Shown here piece by piece: positions 18,364 through 26,032 of a DNA stretch of 64,000 nt; position 1 is the first letter of the stretch; every line of letters starts with the position of its first letter. The stretch is from contig JAHJBC010000004.1 of assembly GCA_018813765.1 (NCBI GenBank), forward strand, positions 1-64,000. The letters are read 5' to 3'. The DNA comes from Gammaproteobacteria bacterium. Lineage in GTDB: Bacteria; Pseudomonadota; Gammaproteobacteria; Burkholderiales; Gallionellaceae. The notes beneath the pieces were generated by a model. The model did no database searches, had not been told where the DNA came from, and worked only from the letters and a program-made list of their open reading frames with translations. The translations under genes were made by a program, and so were the position numbers.

Positions 18364-19782
18364 TTAGATTCCTTCGTGCGCCGCGATAGCTGCCGCGATG
18401 GCCGCTGCCCGCAGTTCCGGCGGTGTCTTGGTGGTGTATTCGAGCAGTTCCGGATGGGCTTCCACGAAACCGGTGTTGAAGTCCGCATTCCTGAAATCGG
18501 GATGCTTGAGGATCTCCTGATAGTAGGGGATGGTCGTCTTGACGCCATAGATCGCCATGTCGTCGAGCGCGCGGCGGCCGCGTTCGATGACGCTTTCCCA
18601 ATTCAGCGCCCACACCGTGAGCTTGGCGCACATGGAATCGAAGTAGGGCGGGATGGTGTAACCGCTGAACATGGCCGCGTCGATGCGCACGCCAGGGCCG
18701 CCAGGTGCGTAATAACGCGTGATCTTGCCGTAGCTGGGCAGGAAGTTGTTCTTGGGGTCCTCGGCATTGATGCGGAATTCCATGGCATAGCCGCGGAACG
18801 CAACATCCTCCTGCTTGTACTGGAGTTCCAGTCCTGCGGCGATACGGATCTGCTCCTGCACGATGTCGATGCCGGTGATGGTCTCGGTCACGGTATGCTC
18901 GACCTGTACGCGCGTGTTCATCTCCATGAAGTAGAAGCTGTCGTCATGGTCTAGCAGGAACTCCACCGTGCCGGCATTCTCGTAGTCCACGGCCTTGGCC
19001 GCCTTGACGGCGAGGTTGCCGATGTATTCGCGCTGCGACTGGGTGAGCTGGGGCGAAGGGGCGATCTCGATCAGTTTCTGGTTGCGGCGTTGGATGGAGC
19101 AATCGCGCTCGAACAGGTGGATCACGTTGCCATGGCTGTCGCCCAGGATCTGCACCTCGATGTGGCGCGGGTTGACCACGCATTTTTCCAGGAACACTTC
19201 GGGTTTGCCGAAGGCCTTGCTGGCTTCGGAGATCACGCGCTCGTAGTTGCCGAGCAGGTCTTTCTCGTTGTCGCAACGGCGGATGCCGCGCCCGCCGCCG
19301 CCGTTGGTGGCCTTGAGCATGACGGGGTAGCCGATCTTGCCGGCCACCACGCATGCTTCCTTGACATCGGCGAGATTGCCTTCGCTGCCGGGGACGCAGG
19401 GGATGCCAGCCGCGATCATGGCGTGGCGCGCCTGCACCTTGTCGCCCATCTGCTGGATCACATCCGTGCTCGGGCCGATGAACTTGATACCGCGGCGCGC
19501 GCAGATATCGGGCAGTTCCGCATTCTCGGAAAGGAAGCCGTAACCGGGATGCAGCGCGTCGCAGCCGGACAGGGCGGCGATATTGACGATGTTGTGCGCG
19601 TTCAGGTAACCGGCGACCGGTTCGGACCCAACGTGGTAGGCCTCGTCTGCTTTCTTGACGTGCAGGGCGTGGCGATCGGCATCTGTATAGATGGCGACCG
19701 ACTTGATGCCCATCTCGGAACAGGCACGCACGATGCGGACGGCTATCTCACCACGGTTGGCGACAAGTATTTTCTTTATCAC
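18364..19782 (-). CDS. pycA: Pyruvate carboxylase subunit A (biotin carboxylase)
   Basis: A protein of 472 residues that carboxylates biotin on PycB using ATP and bicarbonate. The biotin carboxylase motifs are intact: KILVANRGEIAVRIVRAC, HPGYGFLSENAE, the glycine-rich KATNGGGGRGIR, EKCVVNPRHIEVQILGD, and FYFMEMNTRVQVEHTVTE. It is transcribed before pycB. Acetyl-CoA carboxylase AccC has the same fold, but the adjacent carboxyltransferase-biotin gene assigns this copy to a two-subunit pyruvate carboxylase (or, less likely, 2-oxoglutarate carboxylase). Confidence 0.88.
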   Translation of the reverse strand: MIKKILVANRGEIAVRIVRACSEMGIKSVAIYTDADRHALHVKKADEAYHVGSEPVAGYLNAHNIVNIAALSGCDALHPGYGFLSENAELPDICARRGIKFIGPSTDVIQQMGDKVQARHAMIAAGIPCVPGSEGNLADVKEACVVAGKIGYPVMLKATNGGGGRGIRRCDNEKDLLGNYERVISEASKAFGKPEVFLEKCVVNPRHIEVQILGDSHGNVIHLFERDCSIQRRNQKLIEIAPSPQLTQSQREYIGNLAVKAAKAVDYENAGTVEFLLDHDDSFYFMEMNTRVQVEHTVTETITGIDIVQEQIRIAAGLELQYKQEDVAFRGYAMEFRINAEDPKNNFLPSYGKITRYYAPGGPGVRIDAAMFSGYTIPPYFDSMCAKLTVWALNWESVIERGRRALDDMAIYGVKTTIPYYQEILKHPDFRNADFNTGFVEAHPELLEYTTKTPPELRAAAIAAAIAAHEGI

Positions 19783-19886
19783 GAATTTTCCTAAATCCGG
19801 CTGAGTAATATCTGGCTTACATGTTCTGCGACATGTTTGGCGGCATTATAAGCGGTATCGCCCTGCCGCGATTGGGGTATGTTGCC

Positions 19887-19913
19887 GGCAGACGTGTTTT
19901 TCACACGTCTGCC
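19887..19913. terminator. Hairpin between pntB and pycA
   Basis: GGCAGACGTG and CACGTCTGCC form a 10-bp perfect stem around a TTTTTCA loop. It lies downstream of pntB on the minus strand. No T-run follows on that strand, so termination strength is uncertain. Confidence 0.45.
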
Positions 19914-19943
19914 TTGATTTGCAGCCCTGATAATGCCCGGGAG

Positions 19944-21359
19944 CTACGCTTTCAACGCCACAAAGACCTCTTCCAGCATCTTCTTGGCGTCGCCGAACAG
20001 CATGCGGTTGTTTTCCTTGTAGAACAGCGGATTGTCCACACCCGCATAACCGGAGGCCATGCTGCGCTTCATCACGATGGACGTCCTGGCCTTCCACACT
20101 TCCAGCACCGGCATACCGGCGATGGGGCTGCCCGGATCATCCTGCGCTGCGGGGTTCACGATGTCGTTGGCGCCGATCACCATGGAAACATCGGTATCCG
20201 GGAAGTCCTCGTTGAGCTCGTCCATCTCCATCACGATGTCGTAAGGCACCTTGGCCTCGGCCAGCAGCACGTTCATGTGGCCGGGCATGCGGCCGGCAAC
20301 CGGGTGGATGCCGAAGCGCACGTTGACGCCTTTCTCGCGCAATAGCTGGGTGATCTCGTACACCGTATGTTGTGCCTGTGCCACTGCCATGCCGTAGCCG
20401 GGAACAATGATCACGTTCTTGGCCTCGCGCAGCAGCTCGGCCGTCTCCGCCGCACTGATGGACACCACTTCGCCCGCCGGTTGCGCATCGCCGCTGGCAG
20501 CAGCAGGCGTGCCGCCGCCGGTGCCGAAGCCGCCCGCGATGACGCTGATGAAGTTGCGGTTCATCGCGCGGCACATGATGTAGGACAGGATCGCACCGCT
20601 GGAACCCACCAGCGCGCCGGTGACGATCAGCAGGTCGTTGTTGAGCATGAAGCCGGTCGCCGCGGCCGCCCAGCCGGAATAGCTGTTGAGCATGGACACC
20701 ACCACCGGCATATCGGCGCCGCCGATGGCCATCACCATGTGGATGCCGAACAGCAGGGCGATCACGGTCATCACGATCAGCGGAAGCATGCCGTCGTTGA
20801 TCGACTCTGCATGCAGGAAGGACCCGGCGAACCAGATGACGATCAGCAGGCCAGCCAGATTCAACAGATGGCGTCCAGGCAACAGCAAGGGTTTTCCGCC
20901 GATCTTGCCGGACAGCTTGCCGAAAGCGATGACGGAACCGGAGAAGGTCACCGCACCGATCAGGATGCCGATGTAGATCTCCATCTCGTGGATCGCCTTC
21001 TCGGCACCTTCCAGTTGGATCGATGTGTCGATGTAGTTGGCGTAGCCGACCAGGCAGGCGGCCAGGCCGACCAGGCTGTGCATCAGTGCGACCAGTTCAG
21101 GCATCTGGGTCATCTGCACCTTTTTCGCGGCGTACAGGCCGACGGCGGCACCGACCACCATCGCCCCGATGATCCAGGGGATGCCGGCCATGGTGACGCG
21201 CGGGCCAAATACCGTAGCCAGCACGGCGATGGTCATGCCGATCATGCCGTAGAGGTTGCCGCGGCGCGAAGACTCGGGATGCGAGAGTCCGCCCAGGCTG
21301 AGGATAAAGAGGATGGTTGCACCAATGTACGAAACAGTTGCGAGGCTTGCAGTCATCAT
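19944..21359 (-). CDS. pntB: NAD(P) transhydrogenase subunit beta
   Basis: A protein of 471 residues with an N-terminal membrane domain of many hydrophobic helices ([25 protein letters not shown] near the start). The C-terminal NADP-binding domain III follows, with [51 protein letters not shown] and [15 protein letters not shown]. Together with PntA it couples the proton gradient to hydride transfer from NADH to NADP+. That would supply NADPH for the NADP-dependent isocitrate dehydrogenase running reductively (inference). It is separated from pntA by only 9 nt. Confidence 0.95.
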   Translation of the reverse strand: MMTASLATVSYIGATILFILSLGGLSHPESSRRGNLYGMIGMTIAVLATVFGPRVTMAGIPWIIGAMVVGAAVGLYAAKKVQMTQMPELVALMHSLVGLAACLVGYANYIDTSIQLEGAEKAIHEMEIYIGILIGAVTFSGSVIAFGKLSGKIGGKPLLLPGRHLLNLAGLLIVIWFAGSFLHAESINDGMLPLIVMTVIALLFGIHMVMAIGGADMPVVVSMLNSYSGWAAAATGFMLNNDLLIVTGALVGSSGAILSYIMCRAMNRNFISVIAGGFGTGGGTPAAASGDAQPAGEVVSISAAETAELLREAKNVIIVPGYGMAVAQAQHTVYEITQLLREKGVNVRFGIHPVAGRMPGHMNVLLAEAKVPYDIVMEMDELNEDFPDTDVSMVIGANDIVNPAAQDDPGSPIAGMPVLEVWKARTSIVMKRSMASGYAGVDNPLFYKENNRMLFGDAKKMLEEVFVALKA

Positions 21360-21368
21360 GATCTATCC

Positions 21369-22952
21369 TTATTTGCGGAACATCGACAGCATGCGTCGAG
21401 TGACGGCGAAACCGCCGAACATATTCACCGTGGTGAGCGCGATGGCGGCCACAGCCAGCCAGCGTATCCAGCCGTCGGGACGGTCGAAACCTTCCGTCAG
21501 CGGCGGCGCGATCTGCACCAGCGCGCCGATGGCGATGATGCTGGAGATCGCGTTGGTCACGCTCATCAGCGGCGTGTGCAGGGCGGGGGTGACGTTCCAC
21601 ACCACCATGTAGCCGACGAAGCAGGCGAGCACGAACACGGTGAAGTGGCCGAGGAAGGCCGCCGGGGCATAGGCGCCGAGGAGCAGGAACAGCAGCGCGG
21701 CGATGCCGAATATCGCCGCCGTCTTGCCGGCGGAAGCCGGAGCTCCGCCGCCGCCATGACCGTGCGCGGGTGCGGCAGCCGGTTTCGCAGCGGCAGGTTT
21801 TGCCGCAGCCGCCGGCAATTTCGGTGCAGGTGCAGGCCAGGTGATCGCGCCATCCTTGATTACCGTCAGGCCGCGAATGGCGTCGTCTTCCATGTTGACG
21901 TTGATGTTGCCGTCCTTGGTCTTGCACAACTCTTCGGTCAGACGGAACAGGTTGGTTCCATACAGGGTGGAAGATTGCTTGGCCAGACGACTGTTCAGAT
22001 CGGTGTAACCGACGATGGTCACGCCATGTTTCACCACGGCTTTACCTGGCTCGGTCAACTCGCAGTTGCCGCCGCGCTCGGCCGCCATGTCGACGATGAC
22101 GCTGCCCGGCTTCATGCTTTGCACCATCTCGGCGGTGATCAGTCTTGGCGCGGGCTTGCCCGGGATCAATGCGGTGGTGATGATGATGTCCACTTCCTTC
22201 GCCTGCTTCGCATACATCTCGCGCTGTGCCTGCTGGAAGCCTTCGCTCATCACCTTGGCATAACCGCCGCCGCCGCCGCCTTCTTCCTCGTAATCAACTT
22301 TGACAAATTCGCCGCCGAGCGACTTGACCTGGTCGGCCACTTCGGCACGCGTGTCGTTGGCGCGCACGATGGCGCCCAGACCTGCCGCCGTACCGATGGC
22401 AGCCAGACCGGCCACGCCGGCACCGGCGATAAAGACCTTGGCCGGGGGAACCTTGCCCGCAGCCGTGATCTGACCGTTGAAGAAGCGGCCGAAAGCGTTG
22501 GCAGCCTCGATGACGGCACGGTAACCGGCGACGCCGGCCTGCGAGGTCAGCGCATCCATCTTCTGGGCGCGGCTCAGCATGCGTGGCAGACAGTCGATGG
22601 CCAACACGGTCGCCTTCTTCGCCGCCAGTTGTTGCATCAATTCCGGATTCTGCGCGGGCCAGATGAAGCCGATCAAATGGCCGCCTTCGCGCAGCAGGAC
22701 GACTTCTTCCATCGTCGGTACGCTGACCTTGAAAACGATGTCGGATGCAGACCACAACTTGGCCGCTCCGTTAATGATCTCCGCCCCCGCAGCGCGGTAG
22801 GCATCGTCACTGCAATTCGCCGCATCCCCGGCGCCGGATTCGACTGCTACCTTGAAGCCCAGTTTGACGAGCTTCTCGACGACTTCCGGCACAGTCGCAA
22901 CGCGCTTTTCCCCAGCGGCTATTTCCCGCGGAACTCCTATCATTAATGACAT
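21369..22952 (-). CDS. pntA: NAD(P) transhydrogenase subunit alpha
   Basis: A protein of 527 residues. Domain I at the N-terminus binds NAD(H) and has the alanine-dehydrogenase-like pattern ([20 protein letters not shown], then [19 protein letters not shown]). A Pro/Ala/Lys/Gly/His-rich linker (about 380-420) joins it to the first membrane helices of domain II. This is the single-chain alpha form and not the split PntAA/PntAB form. Start ATG 22952 (MSLMIGVP) matches the family; the frame is open 60 nt further. It is the first gene of pntAB. Confidence 0.94.
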   Translation of the reverse strand: MSLMIGVPREIAAGEKRVATVPEVVEKLVKLGFKVAVESGAGDAANCSDDAYRAAGAEIINGAAKLWSASDIVFKVSVPTMEEVVLLREGGHLIGFIWPAQNPELMQQLAAKKATVLAIDCLPRMLSRAQKMDALTSQAGVAGYRAVIEAANAFGRFFNGQITAAGKVPPAKVFIAGAGVAGLAAIGTAAGLGAIVRANDTRAEVADQVKSLGGEFVKVDYEEEGGGGGGYAKVMSEGFQQAQREMYAKQAKEVDIIITTALIPGKPAPRLITAEMVQSMKPGSVIVDMAAERGGNCELTEPGKAVVKHGVTIVGYTDLNSRLAKQSSTLYGTNLFRLTEELCKTKDGNINVNMEDDAIRGLTVIKDGAITWPAPAPKLPAAAAKPAAAKPAAAPAHGHGGGGAPASAGKTAAIFGIAALLFLLLGAYAPAAFLGHFTVFVLACFVGYMVVWNVTPALHTPLMSVTNAISSIIAIGALVQIAPPLTEGFDRPDGWIRWLAVAAIALTTVNMFGGFAVTRRMLSMFRK

Positions 22953-23095
22953 GTAGTTTTCCGTTTCTATTAAATTGTTCTTGATCGAATCACCCGGTTT
23001 TACGCGCCGCAAAACTGCCTCTCCCGACGCGCCGGGGCGAGATGGTACTTCAAAAAACTTAAGGCTATCAACCTTCTTTATCGGCGCATCCGGAC

Positions 23096-23131
23096 GCTTC
23101 CGTCAGGCCCGCCGAGACGGGCTGCGGAAGC
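23096..23131. other. GC-rich hairpin after the cyclic-nucleotide-binding gene
   Basis: GCTTCCG/CGGAAGC outer stem and GCCCG/CGGGC inner stem, just beyond the stop of the minus-strand gene. There is no T-run, so it may be a weak terminator or an mRNA end-stabilising structure. Confidence 0.35.
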
Positions 23132-23142
23132 AGCCGGGGCCT

Positions 23143-23631
23143 TCAGAATCCGCCGTTGTTGCGGTAGATATAGCTGTTCAGATCGGACGACTTGGCGTTC
23201 ATGTGGCGCACGATGCCATGCACGTAGCGCACGATGCCGCGCATGACCTTGTTCGCCGTCATCGGGCGGGAACACACCAGTTCGTCGAACTTGGCGCTGG
23301 GCATGCTCAGCACCTTGGTCTCCCCGACCGCATAGAGCGCTGCGCTGTGCTGCGAGGGGGCGCCGCCGACGAAGGTGATGATGCCGGCCAGTTCGCCCGG
23401 CTTGAGCACGTGGATCGTGGATTCGCCGTCGTTGCCCTGGATCTTCACCTGCACTTCTCCCTGCGCAAGGATGTAAAGATTGTCCGGCTGCTTGTTGTCA
23501 CCCGGACGAACGATCGGTTCGCCGGCCTTGTAGCTGCTGACCGTGAACAGGGTCTCAAAGATCTCGATCTCGGCATCGGTCAGTTCCTCGGTGATGGTTG
23601 AGATGCGCAGCGTATCGATTACTAACGACAT
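23143..23631 (-). CDS. Cyclic-nucleotide-binding domain protein without DNA-binding domain
   Basis: A protein of 162 residues from ATG 23631, which has AGGAGAAGG just upstream. A single cNMP-binding beta-barrel is seen (SYKAGEPIVRPGDNKQPDNLYILAQGEVQVK, then LKPGELAGIITFVGGAPSQHSA). The arginine normally binding the cyclic phosphate in PxRSAT is not obvious: here the loop reads GGAPSQHSAAL, so ligand binding may be lost or altered. No helix-turn-helix follows, only a short helix. It lies upstream of pntA on the same strand, separated by 190 nt. It may be a small regulatory protein; the target is unknown. Confidence 0.75.
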   Translation of the reverse strand: MSLVIDTLRISTITEELTDAEIEIFETLFTVSSYKAGEPIVRPGDNKQPDNLYILAQGEVQVKIQGNDGESTIHVLKPGELAGIITFVGGAPSQHSAALYAVGETKVLSMPSAKFDELVCSRPMTANKVMRGIVRYVHGIVRHMNAKSSDLNSYIYRNNGGF

Positions 23632-23777
23632 TTCCTTCTCCTTTTTTGCGTGTTGATCCAATTATTGTATGGTGCTGCTTGCTGTACTACCCGAACTTCC
23701 CGATGCCATGCTGCGGCATCATAACCCGACATGGCAGAAATGGTTCAAGCCGCGTTCACATTTTTCGGACCGGCAAT

Positions 23778-24782
23778 TCAGGCAAAGAAGCGCAGCCTGG
23801 CATCGTCCGGGACATCCATTCCGGTCGCATGTGCGCGCTGCAGCAGTTCCCAGTAGTAACGGTATGAAGCGCGGTCGTGCAGCTTGCCCTCGTGCTGTAT
23901 GGGACCCCAGGCTGCATCCTGCGCCGCGATCAGCAGGACTGCGGCCTCGCTGACTTCGGCAAAGTCGGGGCGCATGGATTCCACGATGGGCAGGATCTGG
24001 TTGGGGTGGATGCTCCACATGCGCAGGAAGCCGAATTCCTGCCGCGCGCGGCGGGCATCCTCTCGCACTACGCCGGTATCGCGTATCTCGGTGGTGACGT
24101 TGTGGCTGGGTATGCTGCCGTTGCTGAGCGCGGCGGTGGCGATCTCGCACTTGGCGCGTGCGACCAGCGCATGCTCGAACTGTCCGGGCGAACGCATGGC
24201 CGATGCGGGAATGGCGCCGTGATGGGCGGAGACGAAATCCATCAGGCCGAAATCCAGCGTCTCGACATGGGGCAGGGCGGCGATCTGCCAGGCTTCGTGC
24301 AAGGCGCCGGGCGTCTCGATCAGCACATGCACGGGAATCTCGCGGGTGATGCCGTAGCGGTAGCGCATTTCGTCGAGTGCCGCGATCTGCGTCTGCACAT
24401 CGCCGGCACATTCCGGCTTGGGCAGCACGATATAGGCCACGCGCTGACCGGCGCCACTGATGACGATGTCGAGCTCCTCGCGCCAGACGGGGTGCCTGAC
24501 ATCATGGATGCGTACACCGATACGGTCGAAGCGATTCTCCGCAGAGCAAAGAAACCCGGCGATCATCCCCGCATGCTCCACTTCCCTGCCGGCGGGGGCG
24601 CCGTCCTCGCAGTCGGCAGTAATGTCGAAGATGGCCTTGCCATTGACCGCCATGTCGGACTGGATCTGCAGCGCCTTGCCCAGCAATTTCTCGCTGCCGG
24701 CAAAATGCTCGCAGGCTGCCAGTTGCGGGAAGGGGCGGTTGCCGGCATAGAGGACTTCGGCGGGATGGATGAGGGAGGTCAT
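23778..24782 (-). CDS. CitE-like HpcH/HpaI aldolase/citrate lyase family protein
   Basis: A protein of 334 residues. It has a TIM-barrel lyase pattern: DITADCEDGAPAG (metal/phosphate loop region), VAYIVLPKPECA, HVLIETPGALHEAWQIA, LDFGLMDFVSAHHG and the C-terminal MWSIHPNQILPIVE. Family members cleave malyl-CoA, citramalyl-CoA or citryl-CoA. No CitF or CitD gene is nearby, so it is not a classical citrate lyase subunit. It has its own promoter-like sequence (24944-24973), nearly identical in layout to that of mdh. It lies directly upstream of, and divergent from, the reductive-TCA operon. Substrate unknown; a malyl-CoA-type lyase is the best guess. Confidence 0.75.
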   Translation of the reverse strand: MTSLIHPAEVLYAGNRPFPQLAACEHFAGSEKLLGKALQIQSDMAVNGKAIFDITADCEDGAPAGREVEHAGMIAGFLCSAENRFDRIGVRIHDVRHPVWREELDIVISGAGQRVAYIVLPKPECAGDVQTQIAALDEMRYRYGITREIPVHVLIETPGALHEAWQIAALPHVETLDFGLMDFVSAHHGAIPASAMRSPGQFEHALVARAKCEIATAALSNGSIPSHNVTTEIRDTGVVREDARRARQEFGFLRMWSIHPNQILPIVESMRPDFAEVSEAAVLLIAAQDAAWGPIQHEGKLHDRASYRYYWELLQRAHATGMDVPDDARLRFFA

Positions 24783-24943
24783 GTGATTGTGTGGTGCAGT
24801 TTCGGGCTGGGCTGGTCGGAGTTGTCAAAAGCGGGGAAGTTCATTGCACTATATATATGTATGCGGTCTTGCCGTTTCGGTCCGATCCCAGCGATTCGTC
24901 GATCCGGGTTTTGCGACAAAGCTGCAGGCAACGCGTTGACGGG

Positions 24944-24973
24944 ATAATAGTCGGTATTGCCGTGGGGTGTAAA
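24944..24973 (-). promoter_or_regulatory. Sigma-70-like promoter of the CitE-like gene
   Basis: Minus strand: TTTACA, 18 nt, TATTAT. The spacer ends in TACCGAC exactly as in the mdh promoter (8550-8579). The leader would be about 155 nt. Confidence 0.5.
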
Positions 24974-25091
24974 TGCTCCATTCATGCGGTGTGTTATCCC
25001 CGCAATGGCCGTATTTGTCATCGGTTTGCGCGAGTCTGGCCGGGTGAAAATAATTCCAGAATAAAATCCACGGGCATTAGGGTTTTGGCAC

Positions 25092-25119
25092 TTGTTAATC
25101 TCCCAAACTTCTCTATAAT
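25092..25119 (+). promoter_or_regulatory. Sigma-70-like promoter of the FRD/KOR/HDR operon
   Basis: TTGTTA (25092-25097), 16 nt, TATAAT (25114-25119). A second TATAAT at 25159-25164 has no good -35. The -10 is part of the first of three direct repeats. Confidence 0.5.
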
Positions 25120-25180
25120 CGGCCGCTGCAAAAATTCATAATCGGTCGTGCGAAAATTTATAATTGAACGCACACATTAT
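25115..25180. repeat. Three tandem copies of a 22-23 bp promoter repeat
   Basis: ATAATCGG begins at 25115 and again at 25138, and ATAATTG at 25160. Each is followed by a GC-rich core (CCGCTGC, TCGTGCG, AACGCAC), and the first two by an A-rich stretch. The 23 and 22 nt spacing is about two helical turns, as expected for cooperative regulator sites. Confidence 0.5.
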
Positions 25181-25276
25181 TTAGAGGGTTACGACCGGTT
25201 GGTCCCAATCACACTACATACGTAGACTCTGGGCCGAGTGCCGCAACAGAGTCGAGTACGGGGGAGATAGCAAATT

Positions 25277-26020
25277 ATGGTGAAAACACCGACAGCGGCG
25301 ACTGGTGTTTCTGCGTCCGCGCAGAAAGAAGTTCGTCAAGACGATGCCGCCGGCAACATGATCACGGTCTACATCATGGGCAAAGCCTATGAAGTGCCCG
25401 CCGAAGCGACCATTATGGGAGCCATCGAATACGCCGGCCACCAGATCATTCGCGGGGCCGGATGCCGCGAAGGCTACTGCGGCGCCTGCGCCACCATCTA
25501 CCGCCTGCCTGGCGACTACAAGATCCGCACCGGACTGGCCTGCATGACCATGGCCGAAGATGGCATGACGCTGGCCCAGATCCCCTCGGTTCCCGCCGAG
25601 AAGGCCATCTACGATATCGAAAAACTCAAGCCCGACGTCACCGCCATCCAGCAGATGTACCCGACGGTGTTCCGTTGCGTCGCCTGCGGCACCTGTACCA
25701 AGTCCTGTCCGCAGGGTCTGCAGGTCATGGATTACATCCAGGCCGCCAAGCGCGGCGACATCGCCGAAGTGATGGACCTGTCCTTCGACTGCGTGGTGTG
25801 CGGGCTGTGCATGCTGCGTTGCCCGGCCGAGATCACCCAGCCCCTGATGGGCATCATGGCAAAACGCCTGTATGGCCGTTATCTGCGCAAGGACAGCCCG
25901 GAGCTGGCAGAGCGCGTCAAGGCGGTGGAAGACGGTGTCTATGAGGCGGAATACGCCGAGATGATGAAGATGAGCCGCGAAGATCTGTCGAAGCGCTATT
26001 ACGCGCGCGACTCTGAATAA
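25277..26020 (+). CDS. frdB: Fumarate reductase iron-sulfur subunit (TfrB/FrdB-like, soluble type)
   Basis: A protein of 247 residues. The N-terminal plant-type ferredoxin domain binds a [2Fe-2S] cluster through C63, C68, C71 and C89 (GCREGYCGAC). Two [4Fe-4S] motifs follow, at C134/C137/C140/C144 and C172/C175/C178/C182 (CVACGTC, CVVCGLC). This differs from the sdhB in this window, which keeps the usual SdhB spacing. It resembles the N-terminal part of thiol:fumarate reductase TfrB and the FeS subunit of the soluble NADH-linked fumarate reductase of Hydrogenobacter (family knowledge). It is the first gene of the long operon and would carry electrons from HdrBC to the flavoprotein. Confidence 0.82.
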   Translation: MVKTPTAATGVSASAQKEVRQDDAAGNMITVYIMGKAYEVPAEATIMGAIEYAGHQIIRGAGCREGYCGACATIYRLPGDYKIRTGLACMTMAEDGMTLAQIPSVPAEKAIYDIEKLKPDVTAIQQMYPTVFRCVACGTCTKSCPQGLQVMDYIQAAKRGDIAEVMDLSFDCVVCGLCMLRCPAEITQPLMGIMAKRLYGRYLRKDSPELAERVKAVEDGVYEAEYAEMMKMSREDLSKRYYARDSE

Positions 26021-26032
26021 AAGGGGAAAGCA

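Larger units (their letters stand above)
24783..25276. other. Divergent control region between CitE-like gene and FRD/KOR/HDR operon
   Basis: 494 nt with no credible gene. It contains a minus-strand promoter (24944-24973), a plus-strand promoter (25092-25119) and three direct repeats (25115-25180). It also holds a ribosome site GGGGGAG (25260-25266) before the first operon gene, which leaves a long leader of about 150 nt. Confidence 0.6.

Noticed and set aside
20367-22946. 859-codon plus-strand frame across pntBA
   Set aside because: Shadow of the transhydrogenase genes; the product is His/Asp-rich with no domain.
25115-25180. CRISPR array at the promoter repeats
   Set aside because: Only three short, imperfect units with no spacers and no cas genes.
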